Source: Clostridia bacterium (GTDB lineage Bacteria > Bacillota > Clostridia > UBA1212 > UBA1255). Taken from it: a DNA stretch of 45,639 bases. Position 1 is the stretch's first letter; each line of letters begins with the position of its first letter. The position numbers and the translations under genes are program-made. Location of the stretch: contig JAFZEI010000068.1 of the NCBI GenBank assembly GCA_017560765.1, positions 1-45,639 of the forward strand, written 5' to 3'. Shown here one piece after another: positions 23,275 through 31,677 of this stretch. The notes below the pieces were generated by a model, which did not search any database, was not told the DNA's origin, and saw nothing but the letters and a program-made list of their open reading frames with translations.

Positions 23275-23790
23275 GTGAAAACCACAAACTTCGAACAACT
23301 CAAAAGCATGCTCAAAAGCATGAGCTATTCGATTTTCAATCGCATTGGAAGCCTTGAAACGACCATCAAGCCACCACACAAGCCGCAGAACATGGCCTAT
23401 GTAACCGATGAAAACGGCAATGCTGGATGGGCTGAATTGCCGAAACAGGTGACCGGTGGAGATAAAAACTGGGTGGTCAAATCAACGGCTTACGATGCGA
23501 TGTTTAACGGCGAGGAAATTCCCGATATAGCAGAATATTATTCCGAGCTTAAACCGGAAAATATCGTTGATATGTTGAAAAACGCAACGATCGGTAATAT
23601 GATGCTTTGTTTCTACGACAAAGATTCTGCGCAGAACCGCATGGTAAATGTAGATGATATACGAATTTCGCAATTTAACGCGAACAGTTACTTTATTATA
23701 GCCAGAGCCGAAACAGCAGATAAGTCTTTTTCGATCACGTTTAACGCAGAGTATAACGAATACGATGTTGTTACTATTATTACTGCCTAA
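23275..23790 (+). CDS. Tail-tip appendage protein (171 aa)
   Basis: The product begins at GTG 23275 with KTTNFEQLKSMLKSMSYSIFNRI, an amphipathic helix, then AYVTDENGNAGWAELPKQVTG, a linker motif common in phage tail appendages, and a beta-rich C-terminal domain (NSYFIIARAETADKSFSITF). It probably trimerises and binds another fibre. AAGGATGTG precedes the start. No catalytic residues are evident. Confidence 0.6.
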   Translation: MKTTNFEQLKSMLKSMSYSIFNRIGSLETTIKPPHKPQNMAYVTDENGNAGWAELPKQVTGGDKNWVVKSTAYDAMFNGEEIPDIAEYYSELKPENIVDMLKNATIGNMMLCFYDKDSAQNRMVNVDDIRISQFNANSYFIIARAETADKSFSITFNAEYNEYDVVTIITA

Positions 23791-23882
23791 GGTTAATTGC
23801 GCGCATCCGCAAGGCGCGGGAAGAGTATCAGAAAAAGCACGGGAAATAACAAACCTCAAAAACCAAAAACAAAGTAGGTGAA
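23791..23882 (+). other. Gap with a short coding remnant
   Basis: This stretch has no complete gene. One frame, 23799-23849, encodes ARIRKAREEYQKKHGK followed by TAA, which looks like the C-terminal tail of a phage protein whose body is gone. GCATCCGCAAGGCGC in it also occurs in the terminator at 8948-8974. Possibly a recombination scar. Confidence 0.3.
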
Positions 23883-25430
23883 ATGATGGAATTGTTGAGG
23901 GAACATTTTTACGACGTTGATTTATTTGCGCCCATGAAGCGCATACACGCGGAAGGCGCGATTGCCATGCGCGACAACAAGGCCGACCGCATCGGGGCAC
24001 ATGTAAATGTGAAAGGAATCGCGGCGGATTTAACCGGCTACAGCGTAAAGGGATATTTCGTTAGGTCGAGCATCGAAACGATTGAGCTTGACGGCGGAAT
24101 CGACGGAAACCTTGCGTATGTTGACCTTGTGGGAAGCTGCTACAAGTACGACGGAGGCTACACCCTTACCATCAAGCTTGTAAAAGACGACGCGGAAATA
24201 AGCCTTTTGATCGTTACCGGCCGCGTCCTTGCAACAAGCACGGATAAGTTTGTTTATACGGAAGACATGGTATCTCAAAAGGAAACGCTTGAAAAGCTTA
24301 ACGCAATCGGTAATCTTGAAGAGCTTGAAACGGTTAATAAAAGCAGTCTTGTAGACGCGATCAACGAAGTAAAGAGAAGCGGCGGCACGGGAAGCGGCGG
24401 AACGGGCAGCGGAACGGGACAGGATGACACGCAGACGGGGATTGAGGAACAGCCGCTCTATTCGGGCAGCTTTACGGATTTGGTTGCTTCCGCGCACAAT
24501 CCTGTCACTCTTAATTTCAATCTGACCGCGGGAACAAAATACGACGTGTATGTAAACGGCGAAAAGCACACCGTAACCTGCGAAAATCTGCTCATTAACG
24601 CCATGCTCGTAATCGGCAACAAACATATCATCCAAGATTCGCAGACCGACACCGGGGAACCGTTCTTCATTTATGAAAAAACGGAATCTTCTTCGAATGC
24701 CGGAAAACAGTATATTTTAGTCGGAACTTCGGGCGATTATGAAATCACGATCTATAAAGCGACAGCGGGCGGTTCCGCGTCCGATTCCGGCTATGCAGCA
24801 TTGGCCGGGAAGAAAATTCTTATCCTGGGCGATAGCGTGAACGCGGGCAACGGATGGGAAGGCGGATTTGCAAATCTTATCAATGAAGACTTTGAGGGTG
24901 TGACCGTAAACAACGCGGCGGTTGCGGGCGCGCAGTTCGCCGGGGGCGATATATACGGCGAGCTTACACTTGCGTTCCAGAGCGGATTCAATGCGGATTA
25001 CATCGTTTTTGACGGCGGCGGAAATGATTTGCTTTTAGATGCGCCGGAAGGCACGGTTGACATTGAAACCTACAGCGCGGGCGGATATGGGCGAGAATTT
25101 GATATAAATACGATTGCCGGCGCGTTTGAGCATTTAGCGACGAACATGCAGAAATTCTTCCCGAACGCAAAGATTATCTTTTTTAACCTCTATAAGATGC
25201 ATCCCGAGGCTACGGATGTGACCTACACCAAGCAGAAACAGGTGTGGGATTTGCTCCGCGAATGCTGCGAAAAATACAGCATTAAGCATGTGGATTTGTG
25301 GAGAGAGGGCAATTTCACCCCGAACAGCGAGGAACAATGGAACATGTTTATGTTTGATTGGGTTCATATCAACGAGGCGGGATACCGTCGTTTCTGGCCG
25401 CTCATCAAAAAAGCACTTATGGAAGTCTAA
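23883..25430 (+). CDS. Tail protein with SGNH/GDSL hydrolase domain
   Basis: The 515-residue protein has a BppU-like anchoring domain at about 1-125 (HFYDVDLFAPMKRI, GYSVKGYFVRSS), then a helix and a flexible Gly-Ser-Thr linker near 168-180, a small beta domain, and an SGNH esterase domain at about 310-515. The hydrolase has block I ILGDSVNAG (S318), block III DGGGND (N381) and block V DWVHINE (D492, H495). This fold removes acetyl or acyl groups from polysaccharides or cell-wall polymers. On a tail it would trim surface glycans during adsorption. ATG 23883 or 23886 may start it. Confidence 0.88.
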   Translation: MMELLREHFYDVDLFAPMKRIHAEGAIAMRDNKADRIGAHVNVKGIAADLTGYSVKGYFVRSSIETIELDGGIDGNLAYVDLVGSCYKYDGGYTLTIKLVKDDAEISLLIVTGRVLATSTDKFVYTEDMVSQKETLEKLNAIGNLEELETVNKSSLVDAINEVKRSGGTGSGGTGSGTGQDDTQTGIEEQPLYSGSFTDLVASAHNPVTLNFNLTAGTKYDVYVNGEKHTVTCENLLINAMLVIGNKHIIQDSQTDTGEPFFIYEKTESSSNAGKQYILVGTSGDYEITIYKATAGGSASDSGYAALAGKKILILGDSVNAGNGWEGGFANLINEDFEGVTVNNAAVAGAQFAGGDIYGELTLAFQSGFNADYIVFDGGGNDLLLDAPEGTVDIETYSAGGYGREFDINTIAGAFEHLATNMQKFFPNAKIIFFNLYKMHPEATDVTYTKQKQVWDLLRECCEKYSIKHVDLWREGNFTPNSEEQWNMFMFDWVHINEAGYRRFWPLIKKALMEV

Positions 25431-25444
25431 CACGGTGAAACCAA

Positions 25445-25471
25445 GGCCGCGCCCACAAAGCGCGGTCTTTT
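25445..25471 (+). terminator. Intrinsic terminator before the endolysin
   Basis: GGCCGCGC at 25445-25452, loop CCACAAA, GCGCGGTC at 25460-25467, then TTTTA. A G-U pair is included. It separates the fibre genes from endolysin expression, or acts as a partial terminator. Confidence 0.75.
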
Positions 25472-25496
25472 ATTTAAAGAAAGGAGTGCAAGAAAC

Positions 25497-26306
25497 ATGG
25501 CGTTTGACCCAAACAAAGTGATAGCCATTGCGGAAGCGGAAGAGGGCTATCTTGAAAAGAAATCGAACGAGAATCTGGACAGCAAGACGGCCAATGCGGG
25601 CAGTAAAAACTATACCAAATACGCCCGCGACCTTGATAAGCTGGGCTTTTACAACGGAAAAAAGAACGGCGTTGCATGGTGTGATGTCTTTGTCGATTGG
25701 TGCTTTGTGCAGGCTTATGGCCTTGAAAACGCGCAGAAATTGACCTTTCAAAAAATCGGCAAAAGCAACAGCGGCGCTGGGTGCAAGTACAGCCGGAATT
25801 ATTACAAGAATAACGGACGGCTGTTTGATAAGCCCGCGCCGGGCGATCAGATTTTCTTCTACGGCTCAAATCTATCCGACATATCACATACCGGCCTTGT
25901 TGTCAAGGTTGACAATACTTACGTGTATACCGTAGAGGGCAACACGTCGAGCGATTCCGGCGTTGTAGCAAACGGCGGATGCGTAAGGGAGAAAAAATAC
26001 AAGCTCAATTTCAACCGCATCGCAGGCTACGGTCGGCCCGATTACGGCATTACCGCAAGCGCAAGCACTACCACAACGAACGCCAAGACCGAAACAAAGG
26101 AAGAAGCGGATATGAAATACGTAACGGTAACAGGGGGCGCCGTGAACATTCGTTCAGGCGATTCAACCAAATACGGAAAAATCGCCACCCTTAAAAAAGG
26201 CGCGAAATACGAATACGTCGCAACGTCCGTTTCGACCGGCTGGCACGCCATCCGCTACGACGGAAAAATCGCATGGATTTCAAATAATTATTCGACCGTG
26301 AAATAA
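25497..26306 (+). CDS. Endolysin, CHAP domain plus SH3
   Basis: The 269-residue protein has an N-terminal CHAP peptidase/amidase: AWCDVFVDWC (catalytic C62), ISHTGLVVKV (H131) and VEGNT (E147). A Thr/Lys-rich linker near 190-205 leads to a bacterial SH3 domain (GAVNIRSGDSTKYG, then AIRYDGKIAWIS) that binds the cell wall. There is no signal peptide, so it needs a holin. ATG 25497 follows AAAGGAGTG. It sits between the Tal1 fibres and Dit2, not at the end of the late operon, which fits the nested module picture. Confidence 0.9.
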   Translation: MAFDPNKVIAIAEAEEGYLEKKSNENLDSKTANAGSKNYTKYARDLDKLGFYNGKKNGVAWCDVFVDWCFVQAYGLENAQKLTFQKIGKSNSGAGCKYSRNYYKNNGRLFDKPAPGDQIFFYGSNLSDISHTGLVVKVDNTYVYTVEGNTSSDSGVVANGGCVREKKYKLNFNRIAGYGRPDYGITASASTTTTNAKTETKEEADMKYVTVTGGAVNIRSGDSTKYGKIATLKKGAKYEYVATSVSTGWHAIRYDGKIAWISNNYSTVK

Positions 26307-26318
26307 GGAGGCATAAGC

Positions 26319-26957
26319 ATGCGGGGCTTGACGATAGGTGCATTGCACACCTACAAAAGCCTCGGAATGATTTTAGCAAAACCTGAACTTTCGGCAGCAC
26401 CAATCAAGCAAAAAAAGATCGATATTGAGGGCGGCCACGGTTCCATTGACCTTACGGAGTTTTTCGGCTACCCGCAATACGATGATGTAACGCACAAATT
26501 TACCTTTGCCATTTTAGGCGACGATTTGACCGGGCAATACAACCGCATAAAAAACGCGCTCCACGGCATAAAGGACAAAATCACATTTGACGACGACCCG
26601 GACCATTATTATATGGGCCGCGTTTTTGTATCGCCCCTTGCAGCCAATAACAAGGTAGGCACGGTATCCATTGAATGCGATTGTGAACCCTGGCGCTATA
26701 AATTGGCGGAAACGGTTATCTCGCGGGCCGTAAATGGTACGGACATTATTATCCTTTTAAACGGTAAAAAACGCGTCGTACCGCTTGTTTCCATCGTTAC
26801 GGACACCACCATGCACATCGAATACGGCTATAACGTTTGGGATTTGGGCGCGGGACAATTCCGCCTTCCCGAATTGGAGCTTACGGAAGGGGAAAACGCC
26901 GTTTCCGTAACCGGCACAGGACAAATCACCTTCACATACCGGGAGGCTGATTTGTAA
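26319..26957 (+). CDS. Distal tail protein Dit2 (two-domain)
   Basis: The 212-residue protein is a second Dit. The N-terminal part has the same features as Dit1: IEGGHGSIDLTEFFGYP, NRIKNALHGIKDKITFD, DPDHYYMGRVFVSP and CEPWRYK. A C-terminal beta domain (about 130-212, VVPLVSIVTDTTMHIEYG, ending ITFTYREADL) is of the galectin-like type found in full-length Dit proteins. ATG 26319 follows AAGGAGGCATAAG. It directly precedes Tal2, whose start overlaps its stop. Confidence 0.88.
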   Translation: MRGLTIGALHTYKSLGMILAKPELSAAPIKQKKIDIEGGHGSIDLTEFFGYPQYDDVTHKFTFAILGDDLTGQYNRIKNALHGIKDKITFDDDPDHYYMGRVFVSPLAANNKVGTVSIECDCEPWRYKLAETVISRAVNGTDIIILLNGKKRVVPLVSIVTDTTMHIEYGYNVWDLGAGQFRLPELELTEGENAVSVTGTGQITFTYREADL

Positions 26958-28561
26958 TGTATAGGGTATACTCAGACGGCCTTGCGATTTACAACGACCG
27001 ATTGGAAAACCTTCAAATCTTTTCGCCGTCCGTCGATTTGGAGCTTAATAAAACCGGCTCGTTTACCTTTACCATGTACCCGGACCATCCGTATTACGGC
27101 CTGATTCATAAGCTCAAAAGCATTATAACCGTCTATCAGGATGATTATTTGCTTTTCAGAGGCCGCGTGCTTGATGAGGAATACGGCTTTCACAACGAAA
27201 AGAAAATCGTTTGTGAGGGTGAGCTTGCCTTTTTCATCGACACCATCCAGCCGCCCTATGAGTACATGGGAACCATCGAAGGCTTTTTAAACTTGATGGT
27301 CACAAACCATAACGCCCAAGTGGACGAAAGCAAATGGTTCACCGTCGGCAACATCACCGTAACCGACCCGAACGACACAATTTCCCGGTCGAACATCGAC
27401 TATACGGACACTTGGACGGAAATGCAGGATAAGCTTATAAAGCTTTTAGGCGGCTATATCGTCGTCCGGCACGAAGGGTATATCAATTACATTGACTACG
27501 TAAAAGACTTTACCCTTCTATCCTCCCAGCCCATCACCTTCGGGCAAAACCTGATTGACCTAAAGCGCATCATGAAGGGCGCGGACATCGCAACGGCCCT
27601 TTTGCCATTGGGCGCAAAGCTTAAGGACGAGGAAGGGAAGGACACCGACGCGCGCCTGACCATCCAAGACGTAAACGGCGGAAATCTATATGTGCAGGAT
27701 GAGGAAGCGGTAAGCAAATACGGCTTTATCTGCCGGACGCATGTATGGGACGACGTAACGGAGGCTAATAACCTATTGACAAAAGCCCATGCACAGTTGG
27801 CCGAATTTGTCAATACGCCCGCCTCCATCGACCTTACAGCCGCGGATATGGCCACAATGGACGCGTCCTTTTCCTCCTTCCATCTGGGTACATACGTCCG
27901 CGTCAACAGCCCGCCGCACGGTATATCGCAAAACCTGCTCGTCACCAAGCTGTCCGTAAAGCTCAAAGACCCCGCCGCCAACCGCTTAACCTTGGGCGGC
28001 GTGATTCCCGCGCTGTCCGGCACAATAGCGGGGATATCAAGCGGGCAAGCGGTAATTCACCGGGAAATCGAAGGCGCGGTAAAAAAGGCCGCCGAGGCCG
28101 TATATAACGTAGAGCTTAACTTACTTTCGTCCCTTACCCAGACGGCGGAAAACATCCGCGCAATCGTCGCGGAGGAATACGCGCTTAAGGACGACACAGA
28201 AAGCCTCGTCGCCGCCGTCAGCACGGAATTGGAGCTATTAAAAGACAGCTTCACCATCGAATTTACGCAGTTTTCCGCCGATATCGAAAGCATCGCCGCG
28301 GGAACCGACGCGGAATTTGAGGAAATCCGAAAATACATCCGCTTTACGGACGGTAAGATTCTTTTAGGCGAAATCGGAAACGAGCTTGAATTGCAAATCG
28401 CAAACGACCGCATTTCCTTTTTGCAGGACGGCGCGGAGGTTGCCTATATCAGCAACCGAAAGCTGTATATCACCGACAGCCATTTCCTTCACAGCCTGCA
28501 AATCGGCTCGTTTGCTTTTCTTCCCCGCGCCAACGGGAATTTAAGCTTTAAAAAGGTTTAG
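26957..28561 (+). CDS. Tail-associated hub protein Tal2 (Prophage_tail family)
   Basis: The 534-residue protein starts at ATG 26957 within TAATG. It has the Tal hub pattern: SPSVDLELNKTGSFTFTMYP, DDYLLFRGRVLDEEYGF, IDTIQPPYEYMGT, LGGYIVVRHEGYINYIDYV and ALLPLGAKL. These blocks match Tal1 in the same order, so the two are paralogues of the same family with low identity. The C-terminal 170 residues are coiled-coil-like (IEGAVKKAAEAVYNVE onward). It lacks the DGAN repeats and fibre end of Tal1. Confidence 0.88.
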   Translation: MYRVYSDGLAIYNDRLENLQIFSPSVDLELNKTGSFTFTMYPDHPYYGLIHKLKSIITVYQDDYLLFRGRVLDEEYGFHNEKKIVCEGELAFFIDTIQPPYEYMGTIEGFLNLMVTNHNAQVDESKWFTVGNITVTDPNDTISRSNIDYTDTWTEMQDKLIKLLGGYIVVRHEGYINYIDYVKDFTLLSSQPITFGQNLIDLKRIMKGADIATALLPLGAKLKDEEGKDTDARLTIQDVNGGNLYVQDEEAVSKYGFICRTHVWDDVTEANNLLTKAHAQLAEFVNTPASIDLTAADMATMDASFSSFHLGTYVRVNSPPHGISQNLLVTKLSVKLKDPAANRLTLGGVIPALSGTIAGISSGQAVIHREIEGAVKKAAEAVYNVELNLLSSLTQTAENIRAIVAEEYALKDDTESLVAAVSTELELLKDSFTIEFTQFSADIESIAAGTDAEFEEIRKYIRFTDGKILLGEIGNELELQIANDRISFLQDGAEVAYISNRKLYITDSHFLHSLQIGSFAFLPRANGNLSFKKV

Positions 28562-28563
28562 GA

Positions 28564-28592
28564 ATGATAGGCCGCTGACCCCTGAAAGGGGG
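28564..28592 (+). promoter_or_regulatory. Conserved hairpin leader with buried ribosome binding site (fibre gene)
   Basis: ATGATAGGCCG, then GACCCCTGAAAGGGGG. CCCCT at 28579-28583 pairs with GGGGG at 28588-28592 across a GAAA tetraloop. The GGGGGA Shine-Dalgarno sits in the 3' arm before ATG 28601. It closely resembles the element at 14433-14461. Confidence 0.65.
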
Positions 28593-28600
28593 ATAAGCAC

Positions 28601-30571
28601 ATGGCAACATCAGGAACCATACAGGAGGCCATCCGCACCGGCTACCGCATGCAAATCGCATGGACGGTTGACAGCCAATCAGTAGCAAATAACACATCAT
28701 CCGTAACCGCAAAAGTGCAGCTCGTTTCGACCGGCTCATCTTATACCATCAATTCAAGCGCCACAAAATCCGGTTCATTAACGATCAACGGCACAAAGTA
28801 CACCTTTACCTTTTCCGCCGCGCTTTCCGGGAATCAGACGAAAACCATTTTTCAAAAAACGGTCACGGTATCGCACGCCTCGGACGGCTCAAAAACCTGT
28901 GCCTTTTCGGCCACCGCGGGCATTAACGTAACGCTTTCCGGCACGTATTACGGAAACGTCACGGCCTCGGGGAACGGCACGTTTGACACCATCGCGCGCG
29001 CCTCTACGATTTCAAGCGTTACCGCGTCCGTCGCCATCAACGGAACAAACGAATGCGCCGTTTCGATCAGCCGGAAATCTTCCGCATTTACCCATACCGT
29101 CGTATGGAAACTCGGGAGCTATTCAAAGACGACCACCGGCGCGGGAACGAGCGCAACATACGCCATACCCTTATCGTGGATAAACGCCATGCCGTCCGCC
29201 ACCACCGGCACAGGCACGGTAACGGTCACAACCTATAACGGCTCAACCAAGATCGGAAGCGCGGTTTCGAAATCCTTTAAAGTAACCGTCCCCGCGTCCG
29301 TCGTGCCCACAATAAGCGCCGTGAGCCTTTCTGAGGCCGTTTCGGGCTTAAGCGCACAATTCGGCGCATACGTGCAGAACAAGTCTCAATTGGCCGTTTC
29401 CGTGACCGCTGCGGGCGTTTATTCATCGACCATCAAGGCGTATAAAACAACCATCGACGGCGCGAATTACACCGCGAAAAGCTTCACAAGCGGCGTTCTC
29501 AAAAACAGCGGGAGCCGGACCGTTACCATAACCGTAACGGACACCCGCGGACGCACGGCCACAACTACACGCACCGTAAATGTGACCGACTACGCCGCCC
29601 CGAAGATCACGCTCTTTAACGCCTACCGCGTAAACGCAGCCGGGGAGGAAGACTACAACGGTACATTTGTCAAGTGCCTTTATGCATGGGCCGTATCGCC
29701 CGTCGGGAACAAAAACGCAAACGCGTATGTTTTCGAACGGAAGCTGAAAACCGAAACCGAATGGGAGGCCGTCGCAAGCGGAAACGCGTATACCTTTAAC
29801 AGTAACCGCGTATTCACGCAAACCTTTTCCACCGAATCCTCATACGACCTGCGCCTGTCCATTACGGATTATTTCGGCGCGGTCCGGGCATCCGCCGAAA
29901 TCCCCACGGCCTTTACGCTGATTGACTTTAACGCGTCCGGTAAAGGCGTGGCCTTTGGCAAGGTGTCCGAAGTCGAAAACGGCATGGAAATTGATATGCC
30001 CTTGAGCATCAATCAATATGTCTACATGGGCGGCGTTAAAAAGTCGAATGAGGAAAAGGATATCTATTTCCAGACGACGGGCGACGCGCCAAACGTCCAC
30101 AACTGCAAGCTCTACGGCGCAAGCGGCGACAGCGTAACGTCTATCGGTTGTTGGGACACGGCCCGCTCACACGGCATCTGGCGCTATCTGACCGGTACGC
30201 AAAACCTCGTCTTTGACGCAAACGTAAAGGTCACAAGGGCAAACGGCGGCGATGAATTCATCACCAGTAAGGCCGTTACACACGGAAGCCGCACGGGCCG
30301 CGCGCAATTCTCAAACGGCCTCTTAATCCAATGGGGCGTTGAAACCATCACGCCCGTAAAGGACACGCCAACGGCAAAGGCGGTAACATTCCCGGTGTCC
30401 TATACATCCGTCCCGATGGTTTTAACCTCGGCCATAACCACGGTGCCCGGCTCGTCCGTCACAGGAAACGCGCCGGCCAATATCACAGTCACGGGTTTTG
30501 ACGCATACGTCACGCGCAACGGCACGACCAATACCTCGGTCGGCTGGGTCGCAATCGGTTACAAAGCATAA
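28601..30571 (+). CDS. Tail fibre, DUF859-like with gp53-like C-terminal domain
   Basis: The 656-residue protein is Ser/Thr/Ala-rich and beta-structured. It has SGTIQEAIRTGYRMQIAWTV, then Ig-like repeats (TVTVSHASDGSKTCAF, ASTISSVTASVAI, VTDTRGRTATTTRTV) typical of DUF859 minor structural proteins. The C-terminus has a fibre-tip domain: QFSNGLLIQWGVETI, VTFPVSYTSVPMVLTS and SVGWVAIGYKA, the layout of the putative tail fibre gp53-like C-terminal domain, a receptor-binding trimer. ATG 28601 follows the hairpin leader. Confidence 0.82.
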   Translation: MATSGTIQEAIRTGYRMQIAWTVDSQSVANNTSSVTAKVQLVSTGSSYTINSSATKSGSLTINGTKYTFTFSAALSGNQTKTIFQKTVTVSHASDGSKTCAFSATAGINVTLSGTYYGNVTASGNGTFDTIARASTISSVTASVAINGTNECAVSISRKSSAFTHTVVWKLGSYSKTTTGAGTSATYAIPLSWINAMPSATTGTGTVTVTTYNGSTKIGSAVSKSFKVTVPASVVPTISAVSLSEAVSGLSAQFGAYVQNKSQLAVSVTAAGVYSSTIKAYKTTIDGANYTAKSFTSGVLKNSGSRTVTITVTDTRGRTATTTRTVNVTDYAAPKITLFNAYRVNAAGEEDYNGTFVKCLYAWAVSPVGNKNANAYVFERKLKTETEWEAVASGNAYTFNSNRVFTQTFSTESSYDLRLSITDYFGAVRASAEIPTAFTLIDFNASGKGVAFGKVSEVENGMEIDMPLSINQYVYMGGVKKSNEEKDIYFQTTGDAPNVHNCKLYGASGDSVTSIGCWDTARSHGIWRYLTGTQNLVFDANVKVTRANGGDEFITSKAVTHGSRTGRAQFSNGLLIQWGVETITPVKDTPTAKAVTFPVSYTSVPMVLTSAITTVPGSSVTGNAPANITVTGFDAYVTRNGTTNTSVGWVAIGYKA

Positions 30572-30595
30572 GCAAACAGCAAAGGAATGATTAAA

Positions 30596-30904
30596 ATGCA
30601 GATTACTTTGAACTGGCAAACCATCATCACGGCGGGGGCCGTAGTCGGCGCGATTGTCGCGCTCATTACATACTTTTCGAAGGTAGTCCGCTGGGTGGAC
30701 AAGCAGGGGAAACAGGACAAAGACATCAAGGAAATAAAGCAGCACCACGAAGACGACATGAAAACCATAAAAAAAGAGCAGACATTGCTTGTCTATGGCA
30801 TTCTCGCCTGTTTGAAAGGCTTGAAAGAGCAGGGATGCAACGGCCCGGTAACGGAAGCCATAAACAGGATAGAGAAGCACTTGAACGAAACCGCGCACAA
30901 TTAA
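30596..30904 (+). CDS. Holin-like membrane protein with cytoplasmic coiled coil
   Basis: The 102-residue product has one membrane segment (TIITAGAVVGAIVALITYF), then a charged helical stretch (DKQGKQDKDIKEIKQHHE) and the conserved-looking end GILACLKGLKEQGCNGPVTEAI. The family is common at the end of late operons of Clostridia phages and is often mislabelled as a transporter permease. By position and topology it is a lysis accessory or holin. ATG 30596 was chosen because AAAGGA lies nine bases upstream; ATG 30587 abuts that site. Confidence 0.75.
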   Translation: MQITLNWQTIITAGAVVGAIVALITYFSKVVRWVDKQGKQDKDIKEIKQHHEDDMKTIKKEQTLLVYGILACLKGLKEQGCNGPVTEAINRIEKHLNETAHN

Positions 30905-30929
30905 AAAGGGGAGGCATCACGCCTCCCCT
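30881..30929. repeat. 49-bp repeat, left copy, flanking the accessory island
   Basis: It begins TTGAACGAAAC and ends GCCTCCCCT, including the late terminator. It matches 32331-32378 at roughly 41 of 49 positions with a one-base gap. Confidence 0.7.
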
Positions 30930-30937
30930 GATTTTTT
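30908..30937 (+). terminator. Late operon terminator
   Basis: GGGGAGGC, loop ATCAC, GCCTCCCC at 30908-30928, then TGATTTTTT. Ends the late operon; it also stands between converging genes. Confidence 0.9.
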
Positions 30938-30941
30938 ATTT

Positions 30942-31157
30942 TCAGCCTATCACTTCATAGCCGAGTTGGATGCACTTCAAGACTTCCTTTAAAAAGGAAA
31001 AGTGGATGAAGTTTGCTTCCGTATCGCCTTCAATCGCGCGGCATTTGCTGGAACGGGAGAAGCCCCATTCTTCCTTGTCATTGGCACGAATCCAAAGTTC
31101 GAATGAATCTTCCTTCTCGTTGTATTGAACCTTTGCCTGCATCTTCTGCTTTGCCAT
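30942..31157 (-). CDS. Small accessory protein (71 aa)
   Basis: The product starts MAKQKMQAKVQYNEKEDSF and seems beta-rich at first (FELWIRANDKEEWGFS) with a helical end (SFLKEVLKCIQLGYEV). It is the last of four leftward genes read from the promoter at 32006-32034. AGGAGG lies 10 bases upstream of the start on the minus strand. No family is recognised. Phages often keep anti-defence genes in such a place, between lysis and integration genes; that is a positional inference. Confidence 0.65.
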   Translation of the reverse strand: MAKQKMQAKVQYNEKEDSFELWIRANDKEEWGFSRSSKCRAIEGDTEANFIHFSFLKEVLKCIQLGYEVIG

Positions 31158-31170
31158 TTTACATTGCCTC

Positions 31171-31353
31171 CTATTTCATATCCTGATCCATCATCTTATA
31201 GTAAAGCTTCGCGCATAAATCGGCGTAGTCCTGAGCGCCTTTCCGGGCCGCCTCGGTCATTTCGGGCCGCTTATACTTGTGGTGCAAGTCGTTGGTCGCG
31301 GTGATCAGCATTCCCATTTCTTTTTCGGTGAGGGTTATGGTGTAGGTTTCCAT
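31171..31353 (-). CDS. Small accessory protein (60 aa)
   Basis: The product METYTITLTEKEMGML continues as a helical, charged mini-protein ending YYKMMDQDMK. The start at 31353 has AGAAAGGAAAAAAGC upstream, and directly before that a GC-rich hairpin at 31369-31387. It is third in the leftward group. A short beta strand plus two helices would be consistent with a regulator or inhibitor fold, but no family is recognised. Confidence 0.65.
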   Translation of the reverse strand: METYTITLTEKEMGMLITATNDLHHKYKRPEMTEAARKGAQDYADLCAKLYYKMMDQDMK

Positions 31354-31368
31354 GCTTTTTTCCTTTCT

Positions 31369-31387
31369 GCCGGGATAGGCTCCCGGC
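31369..31387 (-). other. Hairpin just before a ribosome binding site (accessory gene leader)
   Basis: GCCGGGA and TCCCGGC form a seven-pair stem with a five-base loop. On the minus strand it is followed by AGAAAGGAAAA and the start at 31353. A similar element stands before the next gene. Confidence 0.55.
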
Positions 31388-31406
31388 GGGCCGTGTCGGT
31401 CATCTG

Positions 31407-31664
31407 TTAGTTGTTGTGAGTGTTGCTGAGGAATTTGTTGTATTCTTTGATTGCCGCTTGCAGGCTTCCGGCGTGTATTCCGAATATCTTTTCGCCCGTA
31501 TCGTATCTATCGAATACTTGCAACGAACCGGCTCTACTATGGCTCTTGTCTTTAACACCGTAGTAATCGTAGAAGTAAATAACCGCAACGCCGGTCATTT
31601 CTACAACCTTTAAGGAATGTGCCGGACGATCAACCAGTTTCTGATAAAGCTGTTGAAGTGTCAT
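31407..31664 (-). CDS. Small accessory protein (85 aa)
   Basis: The product begins MTLQQLYQKLVDRPAHSL, continues with beta strands (TGVAVIYFYDYYGVKDK) and ends IHAGSLQAAIKEYNKFL. The start at 31664 was chosen over an ATG at 31742 because AGAAAGGGAAAGACA directly precedes it. A hairpin at 31678-31703 stands just upstream. The fold looks like a small alpha/beta domain. No family is recognised. Confidence 0.65.
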   Translation of the reverse strand: MTLQQLYQKLVDRPAHSLKVVEMTGVAVIYFYDYYGVKDKSHSRAGSLQVFDRYDTGEKIFGIHAGSLQAAIKEYNKFLSNTHNN

Positions 31665-31677
31665 TGTCTTTCCCTTT

